10,532 bases of DNA from an uncultured Brevundimonas sp. Its GTDB lineage: Bacteria; Pseudomonadota; Alphaproteobacteria; Caulobacterales; Caulobacteraceae. Made by a program: the position numbers and the translations under genes. The notes under the pieces were generated by a model. The model was given only the letters and a program-made list of their open reading frames with translations, made no database searches and had not been told where the DNA came from. The first letter of the stretch is position 1. Every line of letters starts with the position of its first letter. Positions 1-7,506 of the stretch are shown here, piece by piece. Where the stretch lies: positions 1 through 10,532 of the forward strand of contig CAMLNT010000078.1 in NCBI GenBank assembly GCA_946481425.1, read 5' to 3'.

Positions 1-2
1 GA

Positions 3-332
3 CTCTCCACGCCAGCCTTCGCCAGCGTGCTGTTCGTCGAGAATTTCAGCGAAGGTTTCGCCGGGGCCGCGCTGGTGGCCTACATGGGAAGCCTGACCAA
101 CATCGGTTACACGGCCACGCAATACGCCTTGTTGAGCTCTTTCTACGCCATGCTCGGCAAGATTCTGAAAGGCTTCTCGGGCGTGGCGGTCGAAAGCCTG
201 CAGGTAGGTCGTACCCTGATGGAGGGCTATGCGCTGTTCTTCGCCGCCACGGCGGCGATCGGCATTCCGACCTTAATCCTGTGTTGGCTACTGCAGCAGA
301 GAACACGACAGCCTGTGCGCCCGCCAACTTAG
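3..332 (+). CDS. AmpG-like MFS permease (C-terminal part, cut by window edge)
   Basis: This is the last 109 codons of a gene that begins before the window; the frame is open from base 3 to a TAG at 330-332. The protein has hydrophobic helices separated by short polar turns, as in the C-terminal half of a 12-helix major facilitator protein. The segment around GYTATQYALLSSFYAMLGK resembles the helix of the AmpG/PAT group, which imports anhydro-muropeptides or related small molecules across the inner membrane; E. coli AmpG has a comparable ATQFALLS stretch. A final helix (about AALFFAATAAIGIPTLILCW-like, bases 235-290) is followed by a short basic tail. The family assignment is by recognition of this motif; the substrate is not shown by the sequence. 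No convincing terminator follows the stop. Confidence 0.8.
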   Translation, partial: LSTPAFASVLFVENFSEGFAGAALVAYMGSLTNIGYTATQYALLSSFYAMLGKILKGFSGVAVESLQVGRTLMEGYALFFAATAAIGIPTLILCWLLQQRTRQPVRPPT

Positions 333-481
333 TCAGACAATCGACGAAAGCGGCCAAACAGAAGCCCGCCTAGAATTTGCAGTCTTGGCGGAGCTGGGAC
401 GGTACACATGTCGCACAGCTTGTGCGTGGCAACGCAGGTAAAAGCTCAACTTATCTGTCAGACATTTTTGATCAGACGAGG
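333..481. other. AT-richer intergenic stretch between convergent genes
   Basis: About 150 bases without a credible gene, lying between the permease stop and the stop of the small minus-strand gene. Base composition is clearly lower in GC than the rest of the window: 421-480 is about 45% GC by count, against about two thirds in the neighbouring metabolic genes. The hexamer TCAGAC occurs at 333-338, 458-463 and 472-477, which may be chance. I find no strong hairpin with a T-run that would be a clear intrinsic terminator. Confidence 0.5.
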
Positions 482-757
482 CTAGCTGCATCCATTTCTA
501 CACAGCCGCCAACCAAGATAAGAAGAGTTAACGCAAATTGCGTAGGCGCCGTTGTTAGGGGAAGCAAAGTTCTGATCCCAGCAGCGCCCTAACTCATATT
601 CCAGCGCCATATCGCATGTTTGAGTGCAGAAATTGTCATTCTCGTTTGGCGGGGTAATGACGGCGGCGCTAACCGTGGCGCTTGGAACCATCGCGGGGAG
701 AATGCCCGCACCCAGCAGTAATGAAACACGGATCGCAGCCGCAAATCGCGAAGCCAT
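482..757 (-). CDS. Small secreted six-cysteine protein with mirror-symmetric cysteine spacing
   Basis: A 91-residue protein of no family I recognise. Residues 1-31 are a standard Sec signal peptide: basic start (R4, R10), hydrophobic core at 11-24, and a cleavage site near VSA31. The mature part of about 60 residues holds six cysteines at 44, 48, 59, 75, 86 and 90, spaced C-X3-C-X10-C-X15-C-X10-C-X3-C, which reads the same in both directions. This would suit two antiparallel helices cross-linked by three disulfides (44-90, 48-86, 59-75), with the Pro/Asn/Gly-rich middle (SPNNG) as the turn; that fold is inference. The start is supported by GGGAGG five bases upstream of the ATG (bases 763-768). 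The gene sits alone, convergent with the permease and just downstream of the malic enzyme on the same strand. Its GC content is low for this genome, so recent acquisition is possible. Signal peptide, ribosome site and cysteine order together make a real gene likely. Confidence 0.72.
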   Translation of the reverse strand: MASRFAAAIRVSLLLGAGILPAMVPSATVSAAVITPPNENDNFCTQTCDMALEYELGRCWDQNFASPNNGAYAICVNSSYLGWRLCRNGCS

Positions 758-839
758 TTTATCCTCCCGGTTGGTAGAGTGTCACACCACCACCCCAAGC
801 AGCATTTCATCAATCGCAGAAATTGGGACCTCGTTTGGC
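626..839. repeat. Imperfect direct repeat (626-650 and 816-839)
   Basis: Two copies of a 24-25 base sequence share GCAGAAATTG at one end and CTCGTTTGGC at the other, separated by five different bases in the first copy (636-640) and four in the second (826-829). Copy one lies inside the six-cysteine gene, encoding the residues around NDNFC at the first cysteine. Copy two lies between that gene and the malic enzyme stop; read in the minus direction it encodes PNFC in one frame. It may be the relic of a duplicated piece of the small gene. Confidence 0.5.
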
Positions 840-844
840 CTTAT

Positions 845-3127
<2,283 letters not shown>

Positions 3128-3145
3128 GGCGGAGGCTTAGCCCCG

Positions 3146-3171
3146 ACCGCGCCCCTGCTCAACCGCGCGGT
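3146..3171 (-). other. Inverted repeat between the SDR and malic enzyme genes
   Basis: ACCGCGC at 3146-3152 and GCGCGGT at 3165-3171 are perfect 7-base complements around a 12-base loop. On the minus strand the hairpin starts three bases after the SDR stop and ends 18 bases before the malic enzyme ATG. No T-run follows, so it is at most a Rho-assisted or attenuating structure, or an mRNA-stabilising hairpin. Its function is not shown. Confidence 0.35.
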
Positions 3172-3174
3172 AGT

Positions 3175-3984
3175 TCACGGCTGCGACAACAGGGCGTCCA
3201 GGCCCTCACGCCAGGTCGCGTAACGGGGCCGCCAGCCGAGTTCCGCCTTGGCCCGGGCGTTCGAAACCCGCTTGGAATCCAGATAGAAGCCCCGCATGGC
3301 CTCGGACACGCCGGGGTCGTCGAGCGACGTCTCGGGCGGCGGCGGCAGACCCATGCGGTCTGCGGCAGCCAGCAGCACGTCCTCCATCGAGGACGGATCG
3401 TCATCCACCAGATTATAGGCCCGGCCCGGAGACGGCCGCGCCATCGAGGCGAGAATGCCTGCCGCGGCGTCATCGACGTGGATGCGGTTGAAGACCTGGC
3501 CCGGCTTCTTCACGCGCCGCGCGGTGCCGTCACGCAGCCGATCGACGCTCGAGCGGCCAGGCCCGTAGATCGCCGGCAGACGGAACAGGTGGGCGCCCTC
3601 GCCCTGCCAGGCGGCTTCCGCCGCAACGCGGCGCGCGCCAGAGATCGAGGCGGCGTTCAGGGCGGAATCCTCGAAGACCCAGCCCCCGCCGCGATCGCCA
3701 TAGACTCCGGTCGAGGACACATAGCCGATCCAGCCCGGACGGCCGGCCGTGAGCAGCGGTGCGAGCCGGGCATGGCCTGGGCACCCCTGGGCCGTCGGCG
3801 CGGCCGTGACCAGAAGGGCGTCTGCCGCCGCGACCGCCTCGCCGAGCGCTGTTGAATCTGCCGGATCGATCAGGCCACGCGATGGATCGCGGGATGTGGC
3901 GAGAACCGTCCATCCCCTTGCCTCGGCCTGTCGCGCCAACGCGCCCCCGAGGTAGCCCAGACCAAAGATCAGAAGCGTCGGCAT
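3175..3984 (-). CDS. Atypical NAD(P)-binding SDR / epimerase-like protein
   Basis: A 269-residue Rossmann-fold protein of the extended/atypical short-chain dehydrogenase type, similar in style to YeeZ-like nucleoside-diphosphate-sugar epimerase homologues. The N-terminus carries the cofactor loop FGLGYLGG (G8, G10, G13). YVSSTGVYGD at 88-97 matches the SSXXVYG strand of epimerases, and LPAIYGPGR at 136-144 matches the usual post-catalytic loop. The YXXXK catalytic pair is missing: the equivalent stretch reads SISGARRVAAE (113-123), with Ser/Ala where Tyr is expected and Arg near the Lys position. Classical dehydrogenase or epimerase chemistry is therefore doubtful, and a binding or unusual enzymatic role is possible. 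Substrate unknown. The ATG has AGAGG two bases upstream, a close ribosome site. The gene is divergent from the UDP-glucuronate epimerase gene and upstream of maeB. Confidence 0.85.
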   Translation of the reverse strand: MPTLLIFGLGYLGGALARQAEARGWTVLATSRDPSRGLIDPADSTALGEAVAAADALLVTAAPTAQGCPGHARLAPLLTAGRPGWIGYVSSTGVYGDRGGGWVFEDSALNAASISGARRVAAEAAWQGEGAHLFRLPAIYGPGRSSVDRLRDGTARRVKKPGQVFNRIHVDDAAAGILASMARPSPGRAYNLVDDDPSSMEDVLLAAADRMGLPPPPETSLDDPGVSEAMRGFYLDSKRVSNARAKAELGWRPRYATWREGLDALLSQP

Positions 3985-4071
3985 GACCTCTGGCTAGCGG
4001 TCGGGGCTGCGTCCCGCAAGCCGTTCGCTTTTTCATGTGACGACCGCTTCGGAGCATCCTAGGAAGCGGCC
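3985..4071. promoter_or_regulatory. Divergent intergenic region between SDR and UDP-sugar epimerase genes
   Basis: These 87 bases must carry the start signals for genes leaving in both directions. I could not pick out a convincing -35/-10 pair for either strand. The plus-strand end holds a hairpin over the ribosome site, listed separately. The assignment rests on gene orientation alone. Confidence 0.4.
4044..4069 (+). promoter_or_regulatory. Hairpin covering the ribosome-binding site of the epimerase gene
   Basis: CCGCTTC at 4044-4050 and GAAGCGG at 4063-4069 are perfect 7-base complements with a 12-base loop, ending two bases before the ATG at 4072. Both candidate Shine-Dalgarno sequences, GGAG at 4051-4054 and AGGA at 4061-4064, lie in the loop or the 3' arm. 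Folding would be expected to limit ribosome access, so the structure could tune translation. The regulatory role is inference. Confidence 0.4.
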
Positions 4072-5037
4072 ATGACCGTGATCGTCACAGGCGCTGCCGG
4101 CTTTGTCGGCATGCACACCGCCCAGCGGCTTCTCGACCGGGGCGAGACGGTCGTCGGCGTCGACAATTTCAACACCTACTACGATCCGGCGTTGAAGCCC
4201 GCGCGCTCGGCCCTGCTGGAGAAGAACCCCGCGTTTCGAATGGTGCGGATGGACATTTCCGACGCCGACGGCTTCGCGACCCTTGTGAGAGAGACGGGCG
4301 CCAAGCGGATCGTGCATCTCGCAGCCCAGGCGGGCGTGCGCTACTCGATCGAGAACCCGTTCGCCTATCAGCAGGCCAACCTGGCGGGTCACCTGAGCGT
4401 GCTGGAGGCGGCGCGCCACAACACCATCGAACACCTGGTCTATGCCTCGTCGAGCTCGGTCTATGGCGACCGGCCCCTGGATGGCCGCGGCTTCTCGGAA
4501 AGCGATCCGACGTCGGCTCCGGTGTCGCTCTATGCGGCGACGAAGAAGGCCAACGAACTGATGAGCCATTCCTATGCGCGGCTCTACGGCCTGCCGCAGT
4601 CGGGCTTGAGGTTCTTCACCGTCTATGGGCCGTGGGGCCGGCCGGACATGGCCTATTTCAGCTTCACCCAGAAGATACTGGCCGGCCAGCCAATCGAGGT
4701 GTTCGGCGAAGGCCGGATGGCGCGAGACTTCACCTATGTGGACGACATAGTCGACGGCATCGTCGGCGTGCTGGATCGCCCGCCGCCAGGCCACGAGCCG
4801 CGCGTGCTGAACATCGGCGACAGCCGGCCGGTCGGCCTTATGGACATGATCTCGACGCTCGAGGCCGCGCTCGGCCGCGAGGCGATCAAGGTCTTCAAGC
4901 CCATGCAGCCCGGCGATGTGACCGCCACCTTCGCCGACGTCTCGGCGCTCCGGGCCCTGACCGGCTACGATCCTAAGGTGCCGCTCGAGGATGGCATCCC
5001 GCGCTTCGTGGACTGGTACCGGTCCTTCTACGGCTGA
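4072..5037 (+). CDS. UDP-glucuronate 4-epimerase-like NAD-dependent sugar epimerase
   Basis: A 321-residue extended SDR enzyme predicted to interconvert UDP-glucuronate and UDP-galacturonate in the cytosol, for lipopolysaccharide, capsule or other surface glycans. The sequence shows GAAGFVG (7-13) for NAD binding and the acidic D31 at the end of the second strand. The stretch VDNFNTYYDPALKPAR is characteristic of the UDP-glucuronate epimerase subgroup. HLAAQAGVRYS is at 82-92, SSSSVYG at 126-132, the catalytic Tyr154/Lys158 pair in YAATK, and RFFTVYGPWGRPDMA at 180-194. RDFTYVDDI at 218-226 closes the sugar-binding region. Its length is slightly below the usual 330-350. The start follows AGGA at 4061-4064, inside a potential hairpin. 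UDP-glucose or UDP-galactose is a less likely substrate. There is no adjacent glycosyltransferase in the window to confirm the pathway. Confidence 0.9.
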   Translation: MTVIVTGAAGFVGMHTAQRLLDRGETVVGVDNFNTYYDPALKPARSALLEKNPAFRMVRMDISDADGFATLVRETGAKRIVHLAAQAGVRYSIENPFAYQQANLAGHLSVLEAARHNTIEHLVYASSSSVYGDRPLDGRGFSESDPTSAPVSLYAATKKANELMSHSYARLYGLPQSGLRFFTVYGPWGRPDMAYFSFTQKILAGQPIEVFGEGRMARDFTYVDDIVDGIVGVLDRPPPGHEPRVLNIGDSRPVGLMDMISTLEAALGREAIKVFKPMQPGDVTATFADVSALRALTGYDPKVPLEDGIPRFVDWYRSFYG

Positions 5038-5038
5038 C

Positions 5039-5053
5039 CGGGGTTGAGCCCCG
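5039..5053 (+). terminator. Small GC hairpin after the epimerase gene
   Basis: CGGGG (5039-5043) pairs with CCCCG (5049-5053) around a five-base loop, two bases after the epimerase stop. The stem is short and no T-run follows, so intrinsic termination would be weak. It overlaps the -35 of the predicted downstream promoter. Confidence 0.3.
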
Positions 5054-5071
5054 ACGATCCGCCGCTATATT
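5044..5071 (+). promoter_or_regulatory. Predicted housekeeping promoter for oxidase subunit IV
   Basis: TTGAGC at 5044-5049 and TATATT at 5066-5071 are separated by 16 bases. In Caulobacter terms, the TTGAGCC and GCTATATT elements are 13 bases apart and match the known housekeeping pattern (TTGACGS, 10-14 bases, GCTANAWC) except at one or two positions in each element. The -10 ends 36 bases before the ATG at 5108, leaving room for a short leader with its ribosome site. The match is by eye. Confidence 0.55.
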
Positions 5072-5107
5072 CCGCCGCGATTTAGAACCCCTACTGGAGA
5101 CCGCCCG

Positions 5108-5350
5108 ATGGCCGGCCCCGCTTCCCACGACACGGACTATCAGCGCGGCGAGATGGATATCTCGGAGCAGACGTCGACCTTCGACGTGGTGATGGCCATG
5201 ACCAAGTGGGGATCGCTGCTGATCGCCGTCGGCGTGCTGTTCTTCACCATGTGGCTCTATCCGCGCGGCAGCTTCATGGGCGCCGCCATCGCGTCCTTCG
5301 TGCTGCTGGCCGTCGGCATCGTCTTGCTTCGCAAGAAGCCCGCGCACTGA
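5108..5350 (+). CDS. aa3-type cytochrome c oxidase subunit IV
   Basis: An 80-residue inner-membrane protein matching the small subunit IV of bacterial aa3-type cytochrome c oxidases (the COX4_pro_2-like family). Such subunits have a polar cytoplasmic N-terminus ending in a short amphipathic stretch, here EMDISEQTSTFDVVMAMTKW at about 15-34, followed by membrane helix. Here the hydrophobic stretch runs from about 35 to 49 and again from 57 to 74, ending in the basic tail RKKPAH. The subunit is accessory: it associates with the proton-pumping core and is not catalytic. CTGGAG eight bases before the ATG serves as ribosome site. It is a single-gene unit, convergent with the DUF4360 cluster. From memory, in many alphaproteobacteria this gene lies close to pntA, and here the pnt operon does follow after an intervening cassette. 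Confidence 0.88.
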   Translation: MAGPASHDTDYQRGEMDISEQTSTFDVVMAMTKWGSLLIAVGVLFFTMWLYPRGSFMGAAIASFVLLAVGIVLLRKKPAH

Positions 5351-5357
5351 CACCGCA

Positions 5358-5374
5358 AGGCCTCAGCAGGGCCT
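5358..5374. terminator. Possible bidirectional hairpin between convergent genes
   Basis: AGGCC (5358-5362) pairs with GGCCT (5370-5374) around a seven-base loop, in the 12-base gap between the oxidase subunit IV stop and the stop of the third DUF4360 gene, reaching into that gene's last codons. Position between convergent stops suits a shared terminator, but the stem is only five pairs and there is no T-run. Confidence 0.25.
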
Positions 5375-5977
5375 GACATCAAACCGGTAACGCAAGGCGC
5401 CGCCGCTTGTCTGGTCGGCGGAATCCAGCGCGACCATTGCCGCGCCGCCCTGCCCGGCGCTGGATAGCGTCAGGTTGGCGTCGATCGCCAGCACCGGCGG
5501 CGTCCCGTTACACCCGATGCGCCGGAGCTGGCCCGGCGGCAGGCGGTCGGTAAAGGCGAAGTCGCCCTCATGGGCGCCCTGGATGCGGCGATGAAAGCGC
5601 GGCGCGCGGTTGCCGCGCCCGACCGCGTAGTCGACGTCGATCTCGGCCGACTGTCGCTGCGCCAGCATGGCGAAGCCGCGATAGTCCACGCTCGTCAGGC
5701 CGACAGACCGTCCGGCCGCAGCGGCCAGCGGAATCTCGATCCGGCATCGCGTCCGTGCGGACTGTTCGCCGCCCTGCACCTGGGCCGAGAAGTCATGAAA
5801 GAGGACCGTCACGCTTGAACCGTCCGGCGCGCTGACGACTGAGTAGGCGTCGGCGGGGCAGGCGTTCTGGACCGGCTGCGCCGCGCGGGCGGGCCGGCCC
5901 TGGGCCAGGGTCGGCGTCGCGCCCAGGGCGCTCAACAGGACGAGCGCGCCGCGAAGGATACGGGCTGCAGGAGGCAT
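5363..5977 (-). CDS. DUF4360-like secreted protein, paralogue 3 of 3
   Basis: A 204-residue predicted exported protein. A signal peptide covers about 1-25 (MPPAARILRG, then a hydrophobic core, cleavage near TLA25). The mature part resembles the DUF4360 family, whose biochemical role is unknown. Four cysteines lie at 40, 78, 155 and 204 (the last residue), and SVDYRGF at 96-102 is the most conserved motif. By eye about half of the residues match paralogue 2, including PDGXXVTVLF and DFXXTDRL. I chose the ATG at 5977 and not the in-frame ATG at 6034: it gives a clean signal peptide and starts seven bases after the stop of paralogue 2. No strong Shine-Dalgarno is seen, so translation may depend on coupling to the gene before it. 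It is the last gene of the three-gene minus-strand cluster. Confidence 0.8.
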   Translation of the reverse strand: MPPAARILRGALVLLSALGATPTLAQGRPARAAQPVQNACPADAYSVVSAPDGSSVTVLFHDFSAQVQGGEQSARTRCRIEIPLAAAAGRSVGLTSVDYRGFAMLAQRQSAEIDVDYAVGRGNRAPRFHRRIQGAHEGDFAFTDRLPPGQLRRIGCNGTPPVLAIDANLTLSSAGQGGAAMVALDSADQTSGGALRYRFDVRPC

Positions 5978-6359
5978 GATTGGTCTACCAGCCGGACAGG
6001 ACATCAGCGTCCGTCGCCAGTCCGCCGCGCCCACACGCCTGCACGTCGAAACGGAAGGTCAGACCGCCGCCCGTCGCATGGTCGCCGGAGTCCAGCGCGA
6101 TCATCGCCTGCTGGAGCTGAGCGCCGGTCGAGACGGCGACCGAAGCGGTCATGGTCAGGACGGGCGCGGTCGCCGCGGCGCGTCCGCAGCCGGCGACCTG
6201 GGGCCGGGTCGCAAGGCGGTCCGTATAGGAAAAGTCGGTTTCCTGCGGACCGGTGATGATCCGCTGGAAGCGTGGGACACGCACATGGCGGCCGAAGTCG
6301 TAATCGACCGCGATCTCGGCGGCCTGGCGAGACCCGACCTGAGCGAAGCCGCGATAGTC
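5670..6359. repeat. Identical 17-base blocks in paralogues 3 and 2
   Basis: GCGAAGCCGCGATAGTC occurs at 5670-5686 and again at 6343-6359, encoding the DYRGF region in both genes on the minus strand. The flanking bases stay similar (GCTSGTCAGG follows). The match supports an origin of these two genes by tandem duplication and offers a possible site for recombination between them. Confidence 0.6.
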
Positions 6360-6656
6360 GACGCTGGTCAGGGTCGCGGAATGCCCGGCGGGCAGGGTCA
6401 ACGGTATGGAGATGCGGCAGGAGTTGCGCACGATGCGGGCGCGGCCGCGCGTCGCGGTGGCCTGCAGACCGTCGAAAAGGACGGTGACCTGCCGGCCGTC
6501 GGGCGACTGGATCACAGAATAGGAGCCCGGCATGCAGGACTGCTGAACCACGGCCCCGTTCTGATGGGGCAGCTGCGGGGTGGGACGGATCTGAGCGGCG
6601 GCGCTTGAGGCCGCCGCCAGGACCATCACACCGGCAAGCGCGATCGACCGTTTCAT
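5985..6656 (-). CDS. DUF4360-like secreted protein, paralogue 2 of 3
   Basis: A 223-residue predicted exported protein. The signal peptide is MKRSIALAGVMVLAAASS-AAA, with cleavage near residues 20-22. Cysteines at 41, 80, 157 and 208 and the motif SVDYRGF at 98-104 match its two neighbours. The longer in-frame reading from 6800 is rejected, because it would put about 48 non-conserved residues before an obvious signal peptide and overlap paralogue 1. GAAGGA nine bases before the ATG is an acceptable ribosome site. The distinctive feature is the C-terminus: the other two paralogues stop at the fourth cysteine, while this one runs on for 15 residues (GRGGLATDADVLSGW) to a TAG eight bases before the next start. 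Lost and replaced stop codons would explain this. Function unknown; extracellular or periplasmic location inferred. Confidence 0.82.
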   Translation of the reverse strand: MKRSIALAGVMVLAAASSAAAQIRPTPQLPHQNGAVVQQSCMPGSYSVIQSPDGRQVTVLFDGLQATATRGRARIVRNSCRISIPLTLPAGHSATLTSVDYRGFAQVGSRQAAEIAVDYDFGRHVRVPRFQRIITGPQETDFSYTDRLATRPQVAGCGRAAATAPVLTMTASVAVSTGAQLQQAMIALDSGDHATGGGLTFRFDVQACGRGGLATDADVLSGW

Positions 6657-6714
6657 GGAGAGAGTTCCTTCAGGAGAACGGTCGACCGCGCCGACCCGGT
6701 TGGACATCAGTCGA

Positions 6715-7314
6715 TCAGCACCGGCGCCAGGCCAGGTGGTAGACCAGGGCGGCATTGACGTCCTGGGAGTCGACGGTTGCCATCGCATCGGCGCCGCCAC
6801 GGGTCTGGACCCGCATCGACGAGTTGGTGCGCAGGATCACGTCCTCACCGCAGGCCGACCAGGTCACCGCCGAGGCGACCAGGGTGTTGTTCAGCAGGAA
6901 GTCCTGGTCCAGCGCGCCGTTGAAGGTGCGGGTGAACTGCGGACCCCGGCGGCCGGCGAAGAAGTATTCGACGTTGAACTGCGACTGGGCCGAGCGCGGC
7001 AGGCTGTTGTAGCCGCGGTAGTCGATCTCGAGGACCGAGACGCTGTAGCCGTTGGGGACATGCACGGGGATGGCGATGTTGCAGCTCTTGCGGTCGAAGC
7101 TGCGGCCGACGGACTGGCCGGCTTCGACGACGTAGCTGTCGAACAGCAGGCTGAGCGAGGTGTTGTCGGGGCTGAGGGCCGCAGAGACCGAACCGGCGGG
7201 ACAGCCGGTGCCGCCGTAGGCGGGGTTGCCGAGGGCCACGCCCGATTGAGCGTGGGAGGCGCCGGCGGCCGCGATCATCGCGACGGCGGCGGTGGAAGCC
7301 AGGAGGGTTTTCAT
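6715..7314 (-). CDS. DUF4360-like secreted protein, paralogue 1 of 3
   Basis: A 199-residue predicted exported protein and the first gene of the cluster. The signal peptide is MKTLLASTAAVAMIAAAGAS-HA, with cleavage before QSG at 23. This copy is the clearest DUF4360 match: GGTGCPAGSV at 34-43, a SPDNTSLSLLFD strand, SCNIAIPVHVPNG at 77-89, and EIDYRGYNSL at 96-105. Cysteines are at 38, 78, 155 and 199, with the last as the terminal residue, implying two disulfides outside the cytoplasm. DUF4360 members are known from fungi, actinobacteria and other bacteria as secreted proteins without an assigned function. GGAA lies about ten bases before the ATG. It is divergent from the pnt operon, and 58 bases separate its stop from the next start. 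It is less similar to paralogues 2 and 3 than they are to each other, so it may be nearer the ancestral form. Confidence 0.87.
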   Translation of the reverse strand: MKTLLASTAAVAMIAAAGASHAQSGVALGNPAYGGTGCPAGSVSAALSPDNTSLSLLFDSYVVEAGQSVGRSFDRKSCNIAIPVHVPNGYSVSVLEIDYRGYNSLPRSAQSQFNVEYFFAGRRGPQFTRTFNGALDQDFLLNNTLVASAVTWSACGEDVILRTNSSMRVQTRGGADAMATVDSQDVNAALVYHLAWRRC

Positions 7315-7506
7315 CGGAGATCGTTCCAGAGATTTGAGGCCGCCGGCTTGGCGACGCGCCCAACTTCCGGCCAGCCCGCTGAACGCGTTTTGAGAGAGCC
7401 GGTTATTTACGGTTCAGCTTGGTGAACGTCGGCCGCGGGGCCGGGCCCTTTACGCATCCGCGCGAACACGCCTAACGTCGCTTGCTGGCCTTTGAGGAGG
7501 GACGCC
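7315..7506. promoter_or_regulatory. Divergent promoter region between DUF4360 cluster and pnt operon
   Basis: These 192 bases separate two divergent gene groups and should hold both promoters. The most AT-rich part is at about 7388-7420. An inverted repeat GTTCA (7412-7416) / TGAAC (7423-7427) with a six-base spacer lies there and could be an operator, though 5-base arms are common by chance. I could not identify a convincing -35/-10 pair in either direction. Confidence 0.4.

Noticed and set aside
377..592. A 71-codon plus-strand frame in the AT-richer island
   Set aside because: No ribosome site or recognisable domain, and it overlaps the better supported six-cysteine gene on the other strand.
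4033..4794. A 253-codon open frame on the minus strand opposite the UDP-sugar epimerase
   Set aside because: Shadow of a gene with a complete set of epimerase motifs; no ribosome site or motif of its own.
5978..6034. Upstream in-frame ATG codons (6034 and 6004) for DUF4360 paralogue 3
   Set aside because: They would place polar residues before the signal peptide and overlap the preceding gene; the ATG at 5977 fits better.
6657..6800. Longer N-terminus for DUF4360 paralogue 2
   Set aside because: It adds 48 unconserved residues ahead of a clear signal peptide and overlaps the end of paralogue 1.
7492..7506. TTG at 7492 as the start of pntAA
   Set aside because: The GGAGG at 7496-7500 would then be coding. 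The TTG at 7507 has it six bases upstream and gives the expected N-terminus.
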